Shown: positions 61,595 through 64,000 of the stretch, one piece after another | How positions within the stretch are numbered: the stretch's first letter is position 1 | Layout: every line of letters starts with the position of its first letter | DNA from: Streptomyces griseosporeus | GTDB taxonomy: Bacteria; Actinomycetota; Actinomycetes; Streptomycetales; Streptomycetaceae | Length of the DNA: 64,000 nt | Assembly: GCF_014656055.1 (NCBI RefSeq) | Contig: NZ_BNBR01000004.1 | Span: 635,081 to 699,080 of the forward strand | Direction: 5' to 3' | Position numbers and translations under genes: made by a program | Notes under the pieces: generated by a model | What the model saw: only the letters and a program-made list of their open reading frames with translations | Database searches by the model: none | Told to the model about the DNA's origin: nothing

Positions 61595-64000
61595 ATGCGC
61601 AGTGCACTTGTCAGACGCGGGGCGACCCTCCTGTCGGCCGGGCTCGTGCTCGCCCTGCTGCCGACGGGTACCGCGGTCGCCGACACCGCCCGGCCCGCCG
61701 AGCGCACCGCCGCCGCGAGCCGTACCGTCACCCTCGTCACCGGCGACAAGGTGACCGTCACCGACCTCGGCGGCGGCAGGCGGACCGTCTCCGTGGAGCG
61801 TCCCCGGGGCGCCACGGGGGCCGTGCGGACCCGGGTGGCGGACGGCGAGATCACCGTCGTACCGGACGAGGCCCTGCCGTATCTGCGGGCCGGGCGGCTC
61901 GACCGGCGGCTGTTCGACGTCAGCGGACTGATCCGGCAGGGCCTGACCGACGACCGCACCGCTGAGCTGCCGCTGATCGTCACCTACGGCAAGGGCGCGC
62001 GGGCGGCCGTCCCGGGCGGCGCCGAGCGGACGCGGGCGTTGCCGAGCGTGCGGGGCGCGGCCGTCGAGGCGGACAAGGGGCGCGGCTTCTGGCGGGCGGT
62101 GACCCGGCAGGCGGGCGTGGCGAAGGTGTGGCTGGACGCGCGGGTCACGGCCGACATGGCCGAAAGCAACGCCCAGATCGGCACCGGGGCGGCCTGGGAC
62201 GCCGGGCTCACCGGCAAGGGCGTCACCGTCGCCGTCCTCGACACCGGCGTGGACCTGACCCATCCCGACCTCGCGGGCCGCGTCACCGCGACGCGCAGCT
62301 TCGTCGAGGGGCAGGAGGTCGCCGACCGCAACGGCCACGGCACGCACGTCACCTCCACGGTCGGCGGCAGCGGCGCCGCCTCCGACGGCGCCGAGCGGGG
62401 TGTGGCGCCGGGGGCGACGCTCGCCGTCGGCAAGGTGCTCTCCGACCAGGGTTCCGGCAGCGAGTCGCAGATCATCGCCGGCATGGAGTGGGCGGCCCGT
62501 GAGGTGCGCGCGCGGGTGATCTCGATGAGCCTCGGCTCGACGGAGCCCAGCGACGGCACCGATCCCATGGCGATGGCCGTGAACACCCTGTCCGCGGAGA
62601 CGGGCGCCCTCTTCGTCGTCGCGGCCGGGAACACCGGCACCCCGTCCTCCATCGGCTCGCCCGGTGCCGCCGACGCCGCGCTCACCGTCGGCGCGGTCGA
62701 CTCCGCCGACCGGGCGGCCTGGTTCACCAGCGCGGGCCCCCGCTCCGGCGACAACGCCCTCAAGCCCGACCTCGCCGCCCCCGGCGTCGGCATCCTCGCC
62801 GCCCGCTCAGGGCTCACCCCGGGCAGCGGCCCGTACACGTCCATGGACGGTACGTCGATGGCGACCCCGCACGTCGCGGGCGTGGCCGCGCTGCTCGCCG
62901 AGGAGCACCCCGACTGGACCGGCGCCCGGCTGAAGGACGCGCTGATGTCCACCTCGAAGCAACTCGACGCCTCCGCCTACCAGTTGGGCGCGGGACGGGT
63001 CAGTGTGCCGGACGCGGTCGGCGCGGCGGTCACCGCCACCGGCAGCGCGGACCTCGGCTTCTTCAGCTGGCCGTACAACGCGAACAAGCCCGTCACGCGC
63101 ACCCTCACCTACACCAACTCCTCCGACGCCCCGGTCGAGTTGAAGCTGTCCGTCACCGGTCTGCCCGACGGCGTCGCCACCCTCGCCGACACCGCGCTGA
63201 CCGTGCCCGCGCACGGCACCGCCGCCACCACCGTCACCGGCGACGGCACCCGGGCCCCCGTCGGCGAGAGCAGCGGGCGGATCCTCGCCGCCGACGCGCA
63301 CGGCACCGTCCTCGCGCACACCGCGGTCGGGCTGGTGAAGGAGGAGGAGCGCTACACCCTCACCGTCCACGTCGCCGACCGCGACGGCACGCCCACCGCC
63401 GCCGACCTCGCCGTCCAGCGGCTCACCGAGGGCGTCGACCCCTTCCCCGCGCACGTCGGCGACTCCGGCACCCTCAAGCTGCGCCTCGCGCCCGGCACCT
63501 ACAGCCTCACCTCCTTCCTCGACGTCCGCGGCAGCCACGGCGCCGACTCCCTCGGCCTCGGCTTCCTCGCCGCGCCCGAGGTCACCCTCGACCGGGACCG
63601 CGAGGTCACCCTCGACGGGCGGCGGCTGCGGGAGATCCGGGCCGCGGTCGACCGGCGCACCGAGACCCGGCAGCTGCTGATGGAGTACGACCGCACCGCG
63701 AACGGCTCCGACCTGTTCGACGCCGTGCAGGTACCGCTCGCGTACGACAGCGTCTTCGCCGCGCCCACCGACCAGGTCACCCAGGGCACCTTCGAGTACC
63801 GCACCGTGTGGCGGCTGGGCAAGCCGCTGCTGCAGGTCGGGGGCATCACCGAGGCAGTCGCGCAGAGCGGCGGCACGCTCACCGACGGACGGCTGCGGCT
63901 GCCGCTCGTCGACGCCGGGGACGGCGACTTCCCCGCGGACGCGCGCGGGAAGGCCGCCCTGGTCCGGCTCGCCGACGGCGCCGACCCGGTGGCCCTCGCG
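61595..64000 (+). CDS. Secreted S8 subtilisin-like protease, 3' end missing
   Basis: 802 residues are visible before the window ends without a stop. A signal peptide is cleaved near ADTA (residue ~30); a propeptide follows to ~residue 190. The peptidase S8 domain has Asp216 (VAVLDTGVDLTHPDL), His248 (NGHGTHVTSTV), oxyanion Asn346 (VVAAGNTG) and Ser421 (DGTSMATPHVAGVAALLA). After ~470 come beta-sandwich domains typical of large Streptomyces subtilases (usually 1000-1250 residues). The ATG at 61595 has AGAGAGG upstream. It digests extracellular protein; it is divergent from the Trypco1 operon. Confidence 0.93.
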   Translation, partial: MRSALVRRGATLLSAGLVLALLPTGTAVADTARPAERTAAASRTVTLVTGDKVTVTDLGGGRRTVSVERPRGATGAVRTRVADGEITVVPDEALPYLRAGRLDRRLFDVSGLIRQGLTDDRTAELPLIVTYGKGARAAVPGGAERTRALPSVRGAAVEADKGRGFWRAVTRQAGVAKVWLDARVTADMAESNAQIGTGAAWDAGLTGKGVTVAVLDTGVDLTHPDLAGRVTATRSFVEGQEVADRNGHGTHVTSTVGGSGAASDGAERGVAPGATLAVGKVLSDQGSGSESQIIAGMEWAAREVRARVISMSLGSTEPSDGTDPMAMAVNTLSAETGALFVVAAGNTGTPSSIGSPGAADAALTVGAVDSADRAAWFTSAGPRSGDNALKPDLAAPGVGILAARSGLTPGSGPYTSMDGTSMATPHVAGVAALLAEEHPDWTGARLKDALMSTSKQLDASAYQLGAGRVSVPDAVGAAVTATGSADLGFFSWPYNANKPVTRTLTYTNSSDAPVELKLSVTGLPDGVATLADTALTVPAHGTAATTVTGDGTRAPVGESSGRILAADAHGTVLAHTAVGLVKEEERYTLTVHVADRDGTPTAADLAVQRLTEGVDPFPAHVGDSGTLKLRLAPGTYSLTSFLDVRGSHGADSLGLGFLAAPEVTLDRDREVTLDGRRLREIRAAVDRRTETRQLLMEYDRTANGSDLFDAVQVPLAYDSVFAAPTDQVTQGTFEYRTVWRLGKPLLQVGGITEAVAQSGGTLTDGRLRLPLVDAGDGDFPADARGKAALVRLADGADPVALA

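Noticed and set aside
1-64000. CRISPR arrays, rRNA genes, insertion sequences or prophage
   Set aside because: No regularly spaced repeat-spacer units, no rRNA sequence and no transposase or phage genes were seen; the only tandem repeats are the short ones listed.

Overview
The window is a 64 kb piece of a very high-GC actinobacterial chromosome, almost certainly Streptomyces. Third codon positions are nearly all G or C, GTG starts are frequent, genes often overlap by ATGA, and the families are typical of the genus: a ROK regulator with sugar hydrolases, pyruvate phosphate dikinase, an HrdA-like sigma factor beside dnaG, an Mbl-type MreB homologue, and STAS/ANTAR regulators. From memory, the order nirBD - ppdK side - dnaG - sigma factor - paired ABC exporter - tRNA-Asn - mbl resembles the S. 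coelicolor core around SCO2450-SCO2500; this was not checked against a database.

Layout. 1-6.9 kb: the end of an aldo/keto reductase, a TetR regulator, two DHA2-type efflux pumps around an XRE/MmyB-type regulator, and dusB. 6.9-13.5 kb: an LtaS-like membrane sulfatase-fold enzyme, then two overlapping sugar hydrolases divergent from a ROK regulator. 13.5-20.4 kb: ppdK with a 400-base leader, then a small secreted protein followed by a MacB/FtsX-type ABC transporter. 20.5-25.3 kb: an Excalibur protein, then the assimilatory nitrite reductase operon (FAD oxidoreductase - nirB - nirD, minus strand). 25.5-33.3 kb: a sensor-domain protein with a two-component pair, an imine-reductase-like enzyme facing an HxlR regulator, a class E/F-type sortase with a secreted membrane-anchored protein, and an M4 metalloprotease. 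33.4-37.9 kb: gamma-glutamylcyclotransferase-like protein, nitrate reductase nasA, a SanA-like protein and a sirohydrochlorin chelatase-like protein. 38-49.7 kb: dgt, a ferredoxin-reductase-like flavoprotein, dnaG, an hrdA-like sigma gene, a heterodimeric ABC exporter, an FGGY kinase and a YtxH-like protein. 49.9-50.3 kb: two identical tRNA-Asn genes and a CAU-anticodon tRNA. 50.4-53.7 kb: ANTAR-STAS, STAS and MEDS-HATPase regulators, and mbl. 53.9-61.4 kb: a four-gene operon (Trypco1 - cytoplasmic trypsin/VMAP-C - MoxR AAA+ - 1439-residue SAV_2336-type protein). 61.6 kb to the end: a secreted subtilase cut by the window edge.

How the genes work together. Nitrate assimilation is spread over two loci: nasA makes nitrite, NirBD reduces it to ammonium using siroheme, and a CbiX-like chelatase could supply iron to siroheme. 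The nirB operon and nasA each carry a GlnR-type box (four pentamers at 11-bp steps) ending exactly 23 nt before the start codon, and a weaker version precedes the chelatase gene.

The most unusual locus is the 53.9-61.4 kb operon. It fits the VMAP/Trypco conflict (defence-like) systems predicted by comparative genomics: an intracellular trypsin, a MoxR ATPase, a small co-occurring domain, and a large protein whose kinase and HAD domains both look catalytically dead. It is separated from the divergent subtilase by three 17-bp direct repeats that look like an operator array.
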